Of a stretch of 64,000 nucleotides of DNA, positions 54,024 through 63,361 are shown in pieces; positions within the stretch are counted from its first letter, which is position 1; each line of letters begins with the position of its first letter. The stretch is from Avipropionibacterium sp050157065 (lineage in GTDB: Bacteria > Actinomycetota > Actinomycetes > Propionibacteriales > Propionibacteriaceae), in the NCBI GenBank assembly GCA_050157065.1, contig CP189573.1; one strand, written 5' to 3'. The notes under the pieces were generated by a model. The model was not told the DNA's origin and did no database searches. It saw nothing but the letters and a program-made list of their open reading frames with translations. A program made the translations under genes and the position numbers.

Positions 54024-55670
54024 TCAGCTGATGTAGCGTTCGTAGGCATCGTTCTGGATCTTGAGGTAGTCGGCCAGCCCCATCGAGTCGAACCGCTTGA
54101 CGTAGGCATCCCAGTCGGACATCGGGATCTTGCCCGTGATGAATCCCGCTAGCGACTCCTCGACATACTTGTTGATGTCCGTTGTGACGTTGGCGAGTTC
54201 GGCCGACTCCTCCGATGAGAAGGTGAAGTCTGGCCAGACGTCCTTGATTGCGTGCGGGGCTACGACAGCCGTGCCTTCGTGTGCCTGTTCGGTGCTCTCC
54301 ATCCCCTTGTGATAGGCAGCCTTGATGATCCCGGGGTAGCCCCCGCCCATGTAGATCACGTACGGGCGGAGTGCTTCGTCGACGGTGAGCCCTTGCGGGT
54401 TGTCGGTGATCTCCGACACGAACTCGAACGCGCTGCCCTTCTTCTCGTAGCTCTTCTCCTCGACGCCCATGAAGAACAGGCGTGCCCCGTCGTCGCCGTA
54501 GAAGTAGTCCACCCACCTGGCTGTCACGATCGGGTGGGTGTTCTTGTCGGTCATCGTGAATGCCCCGACGATAGCCAGCGGGGAGGCGGCTGAGTTCCAT
54601 GACGGCACCGGGTCCCCGGCGGACTTCTTCAGCGGGGGAACCGCGACGTAGTTGTCTCCGATCTCGGCACCGAAGTCACCGGTCGGGGTCTGGGAGACGA
54701 CGCTGCCGTACAGTCCCTCCTTGCCTGTGGCATTGAACTGAGCGCGCGTGATCGAGAAGATGTCCTGTTGTATCAGCCCACCCTCATACAGTCGGTTCAG
54801 GTACGCCATCTCGTCTCGGTAGCCGTCGCTCACCGGATAGAAGCGGACCTTGTTCGTCGCAGGGTCGAGGTCGACATTGGCGTTGGTGAATCCCTTGTTG
54901 CCGATGTCGAATGTGCCCCACAGCGACCGGTAGACCGATTGGATCCTGGAGCCGTCCGACAGTGGGATCTCCTCGGCCTTGCCGTTCCCGTTGGGATCTC
55001 GGGTTTTGACCGCCGTGAGGTAGGCCTCGAACTCATCAAGGGTCGTCGGCACCGACATCCCGAAGGCGTCGAGCCAGTCCTTGCGTACCCACAGCTTCTG
55101 TTGCAGCTGCCGCGTCTGGAACGTCGGCTCGAACAGTGTGGGCAATGAGTAGATGTTCCCGTCTGGGAACTCCAGTCCGTTGCGGATCTCCGGGTTTGCG
55201 TCAAGGATGGCCGTGAGGTTGGGCATGTAGTTGTCGATCAGATCGTTCAGGGGGACGAACGTGCCCTGATCGGCGTACTTTGCGATCTCGGGTGCCGCCA
55301 TGTTGGTGCGGAAGAAAACTTCGGGGTAGTCGCCGCTGGCGAGTGCCAGGTTGCGCTTCTCGACGATTCCGGCTTGGGGGATGGTTCCGAAGTTGATGTG
55401 GACGTTGCTCAGTTCTTCCATCGTCTTCATCGAGAGCACGGTGTTCCAGTCCTCCGCTGTACCGGGGTAGCGGCTGGACATGAACTGGATCGTGGTCTTC
55501 TCCTTCACGATCGGCATTCCGGTCAGGTTGATGTTGGGATCCGGGCTGTCGATCTTCTTCTGGGTTTCGTTGCCGCTCCCATTGCCGCTGCAGGCGGCGA
55601 GCAGGGGGGAGGCAGCGGCAGCGGCACTGAGGCCGAGTGCGGTCCTACGAGTGATCGGTCGCATGCTCAA
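54024..55670 (-). CDS. Sugar ABC transporter substrate-binding lipoprotein (LplA-like)
   Basis: 548-residue solute receptor on the outer face of the membrane. The signal has a twin-arginine-like start and a lipobox: PITRRTALGLSAAAAASPLL, then AAC for lipid attachment. It is a large type of extracellular solute-binding protein (family 1, LplA/YtcQ-like), usual for oligosaccharides, in operons with two small permeases and no ATPase gene. The ATPase is normally a shared MsmX-type protein, and none is present here. The ATG overlaps the stop of the YesL-like gene (ATGA). Last gene of the transport operon. The sugar cannot be named. Confidence 0.88.
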   Translation of the reverse strand: MSMRPITRRTALGLSAAAAASPLLAACSGNGSGNETQKKIDSPDPNINLTGMPIVKEKTTIQFMSSRYPGTAEDWNTVLSMKTMEELSNVHINFGTIPQAGIVEKRNLALASGDYPEVFFRTNMAAPEIAKYADQGTFVPLNDLIDNYMPNLTAILDANPEIRNGLEFPDGNIYSLPTLFEPTFQTRQLQQKLWVRKDWLDAFGMSVPTTLDEFEAYLTAVKTRDPNGNGKAEEIPLSDGSRIQSVYRSLWGTFDIGNKGFTNANVDLDPATNKVRFYPVSDGYRDEMAYLNRLYEGGLIQQDIFSITRAQFNATGKEGLYGSVVSQTPTGDFGAEIGDNYVAVPPLKKSAGDPVPSWNSAASPLAIVGAFTMTDKNTHPIVTARWVDYFYGDDGARLFFMGVEEKSYEKKGSAFEFVSEITDNPQGLTVDEALRPYVIYMGGGYPGIIKAAYHKGMESTEQAHEGTAVVAPHAIKDVWPDFTFSSEESAELANVTTDINKYVEESLAGFITGKIPMSDWDAYVKRFDSMGLADYLKIQNDAYERYIS

Positions 55671-56362
55671 TCAGTCCTTTCGAGTGGTGTCAGCGGTGGA
55701 GACGTCGGTACCTCCGCCGCGGGAGAGTCGTCGTTTGTGTGGAGGGGGGAGGGGAAGGCGCGTTCGATGCACCATGCCCCGGCGAGCAACGGCACGCTCA
55801 CGCCGCACGCTGGGAGCAGGCCGGGCCATCCGGTCACGATCAGGAGTGTCGGCCAGCCGAGACCGAGGAGCAGTAGGGTTCCGGTGAGAAACGGTCGGCT
55901 GATTGCTGCGGCCAAGGCGGCCACGAGGGTGCGGCCTACGGTGAGATCGGTGCGCTCGGTGACCCACGTTACTTGCGACAGGGTAGCCGCCGCCAACAGC
56001 AGACCGACGGTGGACAATGCCTCGATGACCGCGCCGGAGATCGCAGTCTGCTCCCGGGCGGACAACCAGGTGATCGCCAACGAGACCGTCAGTCCGATGC
56101 AGAGCACGCTGACCAGTACCCGTCGCCCCCAGTTGCGTCGCCACTCCTGCCACATGGCGTGGGGGACCGACAGGTCGGTCTCGCCTTTCAGCCATCGTGT
56201 GGCGACGGTGTGGGCTGCCACCGTGGCCGGCCCGAACCCGAGGACCACCCCGCCGAGCAGGGTCAGCGCGACCCACCAGAGGTTGAGCCAGACCAGTCGG
56301 ATGATCCACTGCAGGATCGTGTCCAGCACCGCGAGCGGGCGGCCGAGGGTGCCGCCGCTCAT
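55667..56362 (-). CDS. YesL/DUF624-family membrane protein
   Basis: 231-residue protein with about five hydrophobic spans (WIIRLVWLNLWWVALTLLGG, RRVLVSVLCIGLTVSLAITW, VIEALSTVGLLLAAATLSQV and two later). The N-terminus TILQWIIRLVWLNLWW and GFGPATVAA are typical of YesL proteins. These always accompany LplABC-type sugar transporters; their role is not established. It lies between the permeases and the solute receptor, 25 bp after the second permease. Confidence 0.85.
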   Translation of the reverse strand: MSGGTLGRPLAVLDTILQWIIRLVWLNLWWVALTLLGGVVLGFGPATVAAHTVATRWLKGETDLSVPHAMWQEWRRNWGRRVLVSVLCIGLTVSLAITWLSAREQTAISGAVIEALSTVGLLLAAATLSQVTWVTERTDLTVGRTLVAALAAAISRPFLTGTLLLLGLGWPTLLIVTGWPGLLPACGVSVPLLAGAWCIERAFPSPLHTNDDSPAAEVPTSPPLTPLERTD

Positions 56363-56387
56363 CGCGCGGCCCGGTGACAGGGTGGTC

Positions 56388-57380
56388 TCATTCCTTGACC
56401 GATCCGATCAGCACGCCCTTGACGAAGAAGCGCTGCAGGAACGGGTAGATGATCAACAGCGGGAGGGATGCCACGATCATCACCGCGTACTTGATCAACG
56501 AGGCGATCCGGAGCTGTTCGGCGATGTCGTCGGCCGAGCCGGCACCGCCGTCGTCGCCGCCTGAGCCTTGGGTGACGATGAGGAGCTCACGCAGGATCAG
56601 CTGCAGGGTGTACTTGTTGCGGTCGGAGAGGTAGATGAGCGCTTTGAAGTATTCGTTCCACAATCCGACGCCGTGGAACAGGGCGAGGGTGGCGATGATC
56701 GGCGCTGAGAGCGGGATGGCCATCCGGAAGAAGATTTGGAAGTCGTTCGCCCCGTCGACCCGGGCCGACTCGGTGAGCTCGTCGGGCACGGTCTGTTTGA
56801 AGAATGCTCGTCCGACGAGGATGGACCATGCCCCGGTGGCACCGGGCAGCACGACGGCCCAGAGGGTGTCGAGGATGCCGAGGTCCTTGATGATTAGGTA
56901 GGTGGGGATCATGCCGCCGTTGAACAGCATTGTGAACAGGATGAACCAGGTGATCGCGGTCCGTCCCATGGTCTCCTTGCGCGATAGCGCATAGGCGCAC
57001 GGCAAGGTGATGGCGAGGTGGATGATGACGCCGACGACGGTGTACACGATCGTGTTGCGGTAGCCCATCCAGATGCTGGACTCCTCGATGACCCGCCGAT
57101 ATCCGTCCAGGGTGAAGTCGACCGGCCACAGCCAGACCTGCCCGGAGTTGACCGCCTGCGGGTCACTGACCGAGGCGATCGTGATGAACCACAACGGGTA
57201 GCCGATGATCACTACCACGGCGACCAGGATGATCACGTTGAACAGGTCGAAACCGCGGTCACCGAGTCCTCTGCTGATCGGCTTGGGCGGCGGCGTGCTC
57301 AACTTGTCGGGATCAGTCGTGCCCCGAACGGTGCCGGCGGTGCCGGTCGCGGCGGTGGTCTGTGACATCGGCGCACTCAC
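56388..57380 (-). CDS. Carbohydrate ABC transporter permease (LplC-like)
   Basis: Inner-membrane permease of 330 residues with six spans after a hydrophilic N-terminal tail (MSQTTAATGTAGTVRGTTDP). The EAA loop that contacts the ATPase is ELTESARVDGANDFQIFFRM, with PLSAPIIATLALF next. The GTG at 57380 (GTGA overlap with the upstream permease stop) was chosen; the frame stays open further but runs inside that gene. Ends with the family signature LQRFFVKGVLIGSVKE. Confidence 0.92.
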   Translation of the reverse strand: MSAPMSQTTAATGTAGTVRGTTDPDKLSTPPPKPISRGLGDRGFDLFNVIILVAVVVIIGYPLWFITIASVSDPQAVNSGQVWLWPVDFTLDGYRRVIEESSIWMGYRNTIVYTVVGVIIHLAITLPCAYALSRKETMGRTAITWFILFTMLFNGGMIPTYLIIKDLGILDTLWAVVLPGATGAWSILVGRAFFKQTVPDELTESARVDGANDFQIFFRMAIPLSAPIIATLALFHGVGLWNEYFKALIYLSDRNKYTLQLILRELLIVTQGSGGDDGGAGSADDIAEQLRIASLIKYAVMIVASLPLLIIYPFLQRFFVKGVLIGSVKE

Positions 57381-58333
57381 CACAGACTCGTCTCGGAGAA
57401 CTTGCGGGCCAGCTGGTTGACGATGACCAGCAACGCGATGTTGATCACCGAGTCGAACAGTCCGACGGCGGCGGCGTAGCTGTACTGGGCCTGCAACAGG
57501 CCGGCCTGGTAGACGAAGGTCTGGATGATGTCCGACGTCGCCGCGTTGAGCGGGTTGTTCATTAGCAGGACCTTCTCGAAGCCGATCGACATGAAGTGGC
57601 CGAACTCCAGCACGAACAGCACCACCACGGTGGGGGCGATGGCGGGAAGGTTGACGTGGATGATGCGCCGCAGTCGACTCGCCCCGTCCACCTGGGCCGC
57701 CTGGTGCAGCTCCGGGTTCACCCCGGCCAGTGCGGCCAGGTAGATGATCGTGCCCCAGCCGAGGTTCTGCCAGATGCCCGACCAGACATAGATGTGGCGG
57801 AACCAGCCCGGGTCCTGCATGAACTGGATCGGCTCGAACCCGAACAATGTGATGACGTGGTTGACCAGGCCGGTGCGCAGGTCCATGAAGGTGAATAGCA
57901 TGCCGACCACCACCACGGTCGACACGAAGTGCGGGGCGTAGGTGAGGGTCTGGCTGAACCGCTTGAAGAACTTGTGCTTCACCTCGTTGATCGACAGCGC
58001 CAGGATGATCGGCAACGGGAACAGCGCCAGCTGGTACAGGCTCAGCGCGAGGGTGTTGGTCAGCAGGCGCCAGAAGTAGAACGACTTGAAGAACCGTTCG
58101 AAGTGGTCGAAGCCGGTCCACTCGCTACCCCAGATGCCGCGGGACGGGACGAAGTCCTTGAAGGCGATCTGGACGCCGTACATCGGCGCGTAGTTGAAGA
58201 TCAGGAAGAAGATCGCCGCCGGAGCGATCAGGACATGCAGTCGCCAAGAGGACCGCAGCCGCCGGCGCGCCCGCTGCCACAGGGTCGGGCCAACGGTCGA
58301 TGTCAGCGTGTCCACGGTCCCCACCCGTCCCAT
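57377..58333 (-). CDS. Carbohydrate ABC transporter permease (LplB-like)
   Basis: 318-residue permease, first gene of the transport operon. Six membrane spans start at HVLIAPAAIFFLIFNYAPMY. The EAA loop is ELHQAAQVDGASRLRRIIHV, with NLPAIAPTVVVLFVLEFG after it. FKDFVPSRGIWGSEWTGFDH is typical of the LplB/YteP group. The promoter region carries a LacI-type operator 80 bp upstream. An ATG at 58333 (MGRVGTVDTL) or a later start before TLWQRARRRLRSSW is possible. Confidence 0.92.
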   Translation of the reverse strand: MGRVGTVDTLTSTVGPTLWQRARRRLRSSWRLHVLIAPAAIFFLIFNYAPMYGVQIAFKDFVPSRGIWGSEWTGFDHFERFFKSFYFWRLLTNTLALSLYQLALFPLPIILALSINEVKHKFFKRFSQTLTYAPHFVSTVVVVGMLFTFMDLRTGLVNHVITLFGFEPIQFMQDPGWFRHIYVWSGIWQNLGWGTIIYLAALAGVNPELHQAAQVDGASRLRRIIHVNLPAIAPTVVVLFVLEFGHFMSIGFEKVLLMNNPLNAATSDIIQTFVYQAGLLQAQYSYAAAVGLFDSVINIALLVIVNQLARKFSETSLW

Positions 58334-58411
58334 GGCCAGCCTCCTCGTCAGCCTTCAGCCCTCTCGGGTCGCGCTCGCGGGCCGGACAGGTCGGCCCGCT
58401 TTGGCGACATA

Positions 58412-58425
58412 TGATAACGCTAACA
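58412..58425. promoter_or_regulatory. LacI-type operator upstream of the transport operon
   Basis: TGATAACGCTAACA matches the ideal LacI-family palindrome TGTTAnCGnTAACA with one mismatch. It lies 79 bp before the first permease gene and has a near-identical partner at 63280-63293. The adjacent LacI regulator (58518-59540) is the likely binder. Confidence 0.75.
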
Positions 58426-58517
58426 TGACGCTGTCGCGAAGGTCAACGGGAGTGAAGGATCTGCCCAGGATGTCACTCGAGTGAGAAATGTGGCCTCCTC
58501 ACCTGTACGGGGCCTCA

Positions 58518-59540
58518 TTAGGGCGACTGTTCGAGCACCGATGTGGTGAGGGTGGTGTGCTGCGGCGGGCCGGTTAGTTCGTTGTCGAGACGGCGGAGCA
58601 GCAGGTCGGCCGCCTGGCGGCCGAGCTCGCGCGGGTCATGGCGGAGGGTCATCAACGGCCACGGCACGAGCTCGGAGAGCTCGAACGGGTCGAATACCGC
58701 GATCGCGGGGCCGTTCGCCGGGTGGTGACCGTGCAGCTTCGCCATAGCCTGGAGCAGCCCGACGCCGTACCGGTTGTTGGTGGCGAACACCGCCGTGGGA
58801 GGGCCCGGGACGGCCAGGAGGCTCATGGCGGAGTCTCGTGCGTTCGCGACGGCTGGTTGTCCACGGACGACCAGGCCGGGATCGACGGCCAGTCCCGCAG
58901 CCTCGTGAGCGTCACGGTAACCCCGATAGCGGCGGCGCCCGGTCGAGACGCGGTCGGAGTTTCCGAGGAAGGCGATCCTGGTGTGTCCCCGCGCCAGCAG
59001 GCGGGCCGTGACCTCGCGTGCTCCGCCGGTGTCGTCGATCACCACCGAGTCCCCTTGGCCCGATGGCAAGGTGCGGGAAGCGAAGACGACGGGGATGCCG
59101 CCCAGGTGTTGCGGCTGCCAGGTGGCGGTGGAGCCTGTGGGAACGGCGATCAGGCCCTCGACCCGCCACCCGAGGAAGTCGGCGATGATCTCGCGTTCAC
59201 GTGCGTCGTCCTCGCTGCTCCCGGCTAGCAGGATCCGGCGGCCGGACTCATTGGCCCGCTCCTCGATCCCAATGACCAGCTGGGAATAGTACGGGTTGTC
59301 GATGTTGGAGACCACCACGCCGATCAGGCAGCTGCGCTGGCCCGGGCGGAGGGCGCGAGCAACATTGTTTCGCTGGTACCCGAGCGCGCGGACCGACGAC
59401 AGCACGCGTTCCCGGGTTGCCGGGGCGACCTGCTCGCCGCCCGACAAGACGCGGGAGACCGTCATGGCACTTACGCCCGCGTGTTGAGCGACCTCGAAGA
59501 CGGTGGGGTTCTTGCCGGAGGATGAGGTGGTCGATGTCAC
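58518..59540 (-). CDS. LacI-family transcriptional regulator
   Basis: 340-residue repressor. The HTH is TVFEVAQHAGVSAMTVSRVL at residues 13-32, followed by the hinge helix (NNVARALRPG). The sugar-binding domain follows: IGVVVSNIDNPYYSQLVIGI, LIAVPTGSTA and AVFATNNRYGVGLLQAM. It lies between the transport operon and the catabolic genes, all on the minus strand, and two sites with the LacI consensus flank those transcription units. The effector sugar is unknown. ATG at 59540 gives a normal N-terminus. Confidence 0.93.
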   Translation of the reverse strand: MTSTTSSSGKNPTVFEVAQHAGVSAMTVSRVLSGGEQVAPATRERVLSSVRALGYQRNNVARALRPGQRSCLIGVVVSNIDNPYYSQLVIGIEERANESGRRILLAGSSEDDAREREIIADFLGWRVEGLIAVPTGSTATWQPQHLGGIPVVFASRTLPSGQGDSVVIDDTGGAREVTARLLARGHTRIAFLGNSDRVSTGRRRYRGYRDAHEAAGLAVDPGLVVRGQPAVANARDSAMSLLAVPGPPTAVFATNNRYGVGLLQAMAKLHGHHPANGPAIAVFDPFELSELVPWPLMTLRHDPRELGRQAADLLLRRLDNELTGPPQHTTLTTSVLEQSP

Positions 59541-59636
59541 GGGTCCTCCTTGTACACATGGCGGTCGGCGGTCCCGTGTGACCGGTACATCCGGGGGTGC
59601 TGGCCGCGGTTCTCGCCCAATGGAGACACGATCATG

Positions 59637-60854
59637 TCACGATACGAGATCGTCCTTGCTGTCCAACGACCGCACTGCGGCGAAGGCGACGCTGCTCGCC
59701 GCGTGTGCGGCGGCGAACCCGACCGTTTCAGGGCGGCCGGTGGAGAACCTTCCGAGGTCACGGACGAGAGTCCGGTCGGCACCGAAGTGACTCTCGCCGT
59801 GCTCCGGACTGCGCGCATCGATCTCCTGATGCGCGCCGCCCAGCTGGTCAAGGCTGATGCGGCCGGTGTGGCGGGTCAGGCGGAGGCGTCCGGTGTCACC
59901 GACCACCTCGAGCGTCTCCTGGTCGTCGATGTTCGGGCCGAAGACGCTGAGGAACAGCACTGCCTTGACACCGTTGGCGAACGCGAGGCTCACCACGGCA
60001 TGATCCAGGATGTCGGCGTTGTCGGAATACACGCACAGGTCCCTGCGGAGCAGCTCGTGTGGGTCGTCGTCGTACGCGAGTCGGAACATGCCGCCGGTGA
60101 ACTGCTCGCCACTCTCGTTGCGGGGTGGACGCCGGTACGCGCAGACCCGATCGCAGTCCACGCAGTGCTCCGGGTAACCGGGCCGCGGGGCGAAGGTTCC
60201 CCGTCCGCCCGTCGCATGGACCGACACCACTTCGCTGTCGGCGAACCAGTTGAGGACGTCGAAGTGATGGGACGCCTTCTCGTTCAGGATGTCACCGCTC
60301 AGCTCACGACGGCGCCACCAGCCACCGCCCAAGTAGAGATGGTAGGGGATCACGCTGCGCAGCAGGAGCATTCGGGGGGTTCCGACCACACCGTCGGCCA
60401 CAAGATCGGCCGAGCGACGCCACACGTCCTCGTAGCGTCGGGTGAGGCCAGCGAGACAGCGCGGCTGATGTTGCTCCCAGACGGCCTGCATTCGATCGCA
60501 TGCTGACTGGTCGTGGGCGAGTGGCTTGTCGCAGTAGATGTCCTTTCCGGCCGCGGCCGCGAGGGCGAACGGCTCTTCGTGGGCGAACTGCGGTGTCGTG
60601 ATCATCACCACGTCGACGCTGTCGTCAGCGATGAGCTCCTCCACGCCCGTGTGGGTCCGGAAACGCGGGGTGACGCCGTTGCGTCGGTGAAGCTCGGTCA
60701 GGTGTTCCTTCCCGTCCGCGAGTCGTTGTGGGTGTACGTCGGTGATGGCGGCGATGTGCAGACCTGACTCAGCTCCGATCTCGCAGATCACCCTGCCGAG
60801 GCTGCTCAGACCCCTGGCGCCCATGCCGACGATGCCCACGCCCTTGCTGTTCAT
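59637..60854 (-). CDS. Gfo/Idh/MocA-family oxidoreductase
   Basis: 405-residue NAD(P)-dependent sugar or cyclitol dehydrogenase. The Rossmann start is GVGIVGMGARGLSSLGRVIC. The nicotinamide loop is DIYCDKPLAHDQSACDRMQA, with the usual Lys in CDKPL. The C-terminal alpha/beta domain has DILNEKASHHFDVLNWF, with the catalytic-type His pair. A Cys cluster (HCVDCDRVCAYRR) near residue 235 may bind zinc, a trait of one subgroup of the family. It follows the DUF3604 gene by 6 bp, so it is the last gene of the catabolic operon. Confidence 0.9.
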   Translation of the reverse strand: MNSKGVGIVGMGARGLSSLGRVICEIGAESGLHIAAITDVHPQRLADGKEHLTELHRRNGVTPRFRTHTGVEELIADDSVDVVMITTPQFAHEEPFALAAAAGKDIYCDKPLAHDQSACDRMQAVWEQHQPRCLAGLTRRYEDVWRRSADLVADGVVGTPRMLLLRSVIPYHLYLGGGWWRRRELSGDILNEKASHHFDVLNWFADSEVVSVHATGGRGTFAPRPGYPEHCVDCDRVCAYRRPPRNESGEQFTGGMFRLAYDDDPHELLRRDLCVYSDNADILDHAVVSLAFANGVKAVLFLSVFGPNIDDQETLEVVGDTGRLRLTRHTGRISLDQLGGAHQEIDARSPEHGESHFGADRTLVRDLGRFSTGRPETVGFAAAHAASSVAFAAVRSLDSKDDLVS

Positions 60855-60860
60855 CTGTCC

Positions 60861-62468
60861 TCAACCTTCCGCATCACTGCTGGTAGTTTCGGCCGTGGTC
60901 GGTGACTGTCGGTCACCGGATCCTTCGACCCATATCGGAGAACTCCATGCCCACTCGTCGTTAACCTGTCGAGCGCGGACGTAGTACCAGTCGGTTGTTC
61001 CCGATGGTCGGTCGTCGTCGAAGGCGAAGGACTGCGAGCACTGCTCGTCCGGTACCGCCTGATGGAGCTTGTAGGCCCCACCGAACACGGTCCCCGGATA
61101 ACGGACCCGTGACGCCTGCCGCAGTTCGGCGAGCGTGTGGGTGGTTCGATTGCCGTCGACCTCCACGGTGATCGTCGTGGACCTGTGGCCGACAATACGG
61201 AGCGCAAGGCCCTGCGTGGCGTCGGTGAGTACGTTCGGATTGCCCGACGTCCTTGTGTGCAGTTGGACGCGGTGGGACGACTCACGCAGCCACCACGATT
61301 GGCAGTATGAATGTGGCACGTGATTGGTGGGAGCGACCACGTCATGGCCGTGCAGCCGCGGCTCGACCGATACGAGCTCGCCGTCGACGACTTCGATCGA
61401 CACGTCCCAGACACGATCGCGATTTGCCTCGCCCCAGCCGACGCTCAGGGACACGACCCCACTAAACCGGTCGCGTGGATGGTTGGCCACCGTGCCGACG
61501 CGCTCGATGACCTCGCCGTTGCGGAGGACCTCCACGTAGTCAATTTTGTCGAGCCCTCGGACATCGGCCCACACCGTCCGTCGGTCGGTGGCGGGCGTGC
61601 TCTCACCCATGATCGCGTCATTGAGGCCGGTGCGCATCTCGATGCGGTCCCCGGTGATTGCGTAGGTGTGGCGCGCGTGGACCGCCCGCCACAGCGACTG
61701 CCTGGTGAGTTCGTCGGCCCACACCGCCATCCGGCCGTAACCGTGGCTGCCTGGGTGGGCGCTGTGGTGGTCGGTGGACCCGATGAACCCGAACCGCAGC
61801 CCGTCTCGTAGTCCTCGCACTGCTGTGTTGTTGCCCTCGCGGGGTCCCATGGTGTGCAGGTAGGGCCGTGGCGCGTCGTCGGACTCGCCACATCCGTGCA
61901 TCGAGATGATCTCGACGACGGGCGAGAACTCGTTGGTGAAGGTTGTCCAATTGGCGCCCCGCCAACCCTGCCGGTACCCGACGTGGTGGGGGATCGCCAT
62001 CAACGCGACCCCTTGCCGGCGGAGCCGCCGCATGTCCTGTTGCAGGCGGGCGAGGTTCGGGGAGCGTAGCAGTGGGCCTTTGCCGTCGCGGTAGTAGACG
62101 CAGTGGTCGCCGTACTGCGAGCTGTGCCATTCGAAGGAGAGAAAGCTGGCGAACTCTCCTTCCTGGTTGTAAGCCTCGGTGGTCTCGGTCACCTCCGGCC
62201 ACAACGACTCCAGCCGGGCGAACCCTTCATCGTGGTAGTCGACGAGCTCCGCGAGCTCTGCCGAGTCGCGAGGGATGTCGTGCCACCATGCGTGCCCGGT
62301 CACGCTGGCAAAGTCGAGCTGGAGCCGGGCATTGCGAAAGGCGTCGTCCAACGAGCCATGGCCGTAACTGATTCCGCAGTGGTTGTGGATGTCGCCGACA
62401 TACAGACTGAGACCGTCGTACGGCCCCGCGTCAAGGGGGGCCGAGTCAGACGCTGGCAAGTTGACCAC
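60861..62468 (-). CDS. DUF3604-family PHP-like metal-dependent hydrolase
   Basis: 535-residue protein. The N-terminal PHP metal site is visible in VGDIHNHCGISYGHG, then FASVTGHAWW, SFEWHSSQYGDHCVYYRDG, AIPHHVGYRQGW and FIGSTDHHSAHPGSHGYGRM, in the order found in PHP phosphoesterases and DUF3604. The C-terminal part is beta-rich. The reaction is unknown; such genes occur in polysaccharide- and uronate-use loci. The GTG at 62468 lies 23 bp inside the SDR gene, so the two are coupled. It is cytoplasmic, with no signal peptide. Confidence 0.85.
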   Translation of the reverse strand: MVNLPASDSAPLDAGPYDGLSLYVGDIHNHCGISYGHGSLDDAFRNARLQLDFASVTGHAWWHDIPRDSAELAELVDYHDEGFARLESLWPEVTETTEAYNQEGEFASFLSFEWHSSQYGDHCVYYRDGKGPLLRSPNLARLQQDMRRLRRQGVALMAIPHHVGYRQGWRGANWTTFTNEFSPVVEIISMHGCGESDDAPRPYLHTMGPREGNNTAVRGLRDGLRFGFIGSTDHHSAHPGSHGYGRMAVWADELTRQSLWRAVHARHTYAITGDRIEMRTGLNDAIMGESTPATDRRTVWADVRGLDKIDYVEVLRNGEVIERVGTVANHPRDRFSGVVSLSVGWGEANRDRVWDVSIEVVDGELVSVEPRLHGHDVVAPTNHVPHSYCQSWWLRESSHRVQLHTRTSGNPNVLTDATQGLALRIVGHRSTTITVEVDGNRTTHTLAELRQASRVRYPGTVFGGAYKLHQAVPDEQCSQSFAFDDDRPSGTTDWYYVRARQVNDEWAWSSPIWVEGSGDRQSPTTAETTSSDAEG

Positions 62469-63213
62469 CGTCGATCGTCAGGGTGGCGCCGGTGATGAAC
62501 GCAGCCTCATCCGAAGCCAGGAACGCATAGGCCGCTGCGACCTCCTCGGGTCGCCCCACCCGGCGAAGCGGGATCTTCTCATCGGCATAGCGCTGGGCGA
62601 ACCCGGTGTCGTCGAGGTCGTCGACAATACCGGCGTTCAAGGGGGTGTCGATGTAGCCAGGACACAAGGCGTTCACACGGATCCTGTGGCGACCCAGCTC
62701 GGACGCCATCGTCCGCGTCAGCATCAGTACCCCTGCCTTCGAGGCGTTGTAGTGCGCGTAGTGAGGCTCGCCGTCGAAGGCATTGGTCGACGACATGTTC
62801 ACGATGCTGCCGCCAGTGCCTCTGGCCACCATGGACCGAGCTGTCGCACGAGCGACCAGGAACATCCCGCGCAGGTTGACTCGCATCGTGGAGTCCCAGA
62901 CGTCCACTGGCAGATCCAGGACCTGGTGACGTTCGGCGATTCCGGCGTTGTTGATCAAAATGTCCACTCCGCCGAGCCGGTCGACTCCGGCTGTGACGAA
63001 CTGATGCACGGACGCCTCGTCGCCGACGTCGAGAGCGGTGCCTCCGATCTCCCCGAGGTTGGCCAGTTGATCCACGCAGGTCTCGACCTCTGCGGCGTCG
63101 TGCCCGCCGACGAAGACGCGGCAACCCTCCTCCAGGAACCGTTGGCAAGCCGCCATGCCAATGCCGCGGCTCCCACCGCTCACAAGGGCGGTCCTGTCCC
63201 TGAGTCCACGCAT
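62446..63213 (-). CDS. Short-chain dehydrogenase/reductase (SDR)
   Basis: 255-residue NAD(P)-dependent sugar or alcohol dehydrogenase. The cofactor motif TALVSGGSRGIGMAAC (TGxxxGIG type) is near residue 9, followed by ILINNAGIAE. The catalytic set is N (NLRGMFLVARATARS), S (NMSSTNAF), then Y-x3-K in YAHYNASKAGVLML. The end ITGATLTIDGGQLASV is typical. ATG at 63213 was chosen because GGAGGAG stands 7 bases upstream; an ATG at 63294 would put the LacI operator inside the gene. First gene of the operon SDR-DUF3604-Gfo/Idh. Confidence 0.92.
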   Translation of the reverse strand: MRGLRDRTALVSGGSRGIGMAACQRFLEEGCRVFVGGHDAAEVETCVDQLANLGEIGGTALDVGDEASVHQFVTAGVDRLGGVDILINNAGIAERHQVLDLPVDVWDSTMRVNLRGMFLVARATARSMVARGTGGSIVNMSSTNAFDGEPHYAHYNASKAGVLMLTRTMASELGRHRIRVNALCPGYIDTPLNAGIVDDLDDTGFAQRYADEKIPLRRVGRPEEVAAAYAFLASDEAAFITGATLTIDGGQLASV

Positions 63214-63279
63214 GGGGCATCTCCTCCGACCAAGTCGGTTCCGTGGGCTCGGTAGATTCGGCCCGGTCGATTGACGATA

Positions 63280-63293
63280 TGTGAACGATAACA
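63280..63293. promoter_or_regulatory. LacI-type operator upstream of the catabolic operon
   Basis: TGTGAACGATAACA matches TGTTAnCGnTAACA with one mismatch and shares TG--AACG-TAACA with the site at 58412-58425. It lies 67 bp before the SDR start codon, within the expected promoter. Confidence 0.75.
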
Positions 63294-63361
63294 TCAGGCC
63301 GATTGCGCGACAAGGTACCGGTGATGGATCGCGCGGACGACGGTGATCATGTGTGCCCGTA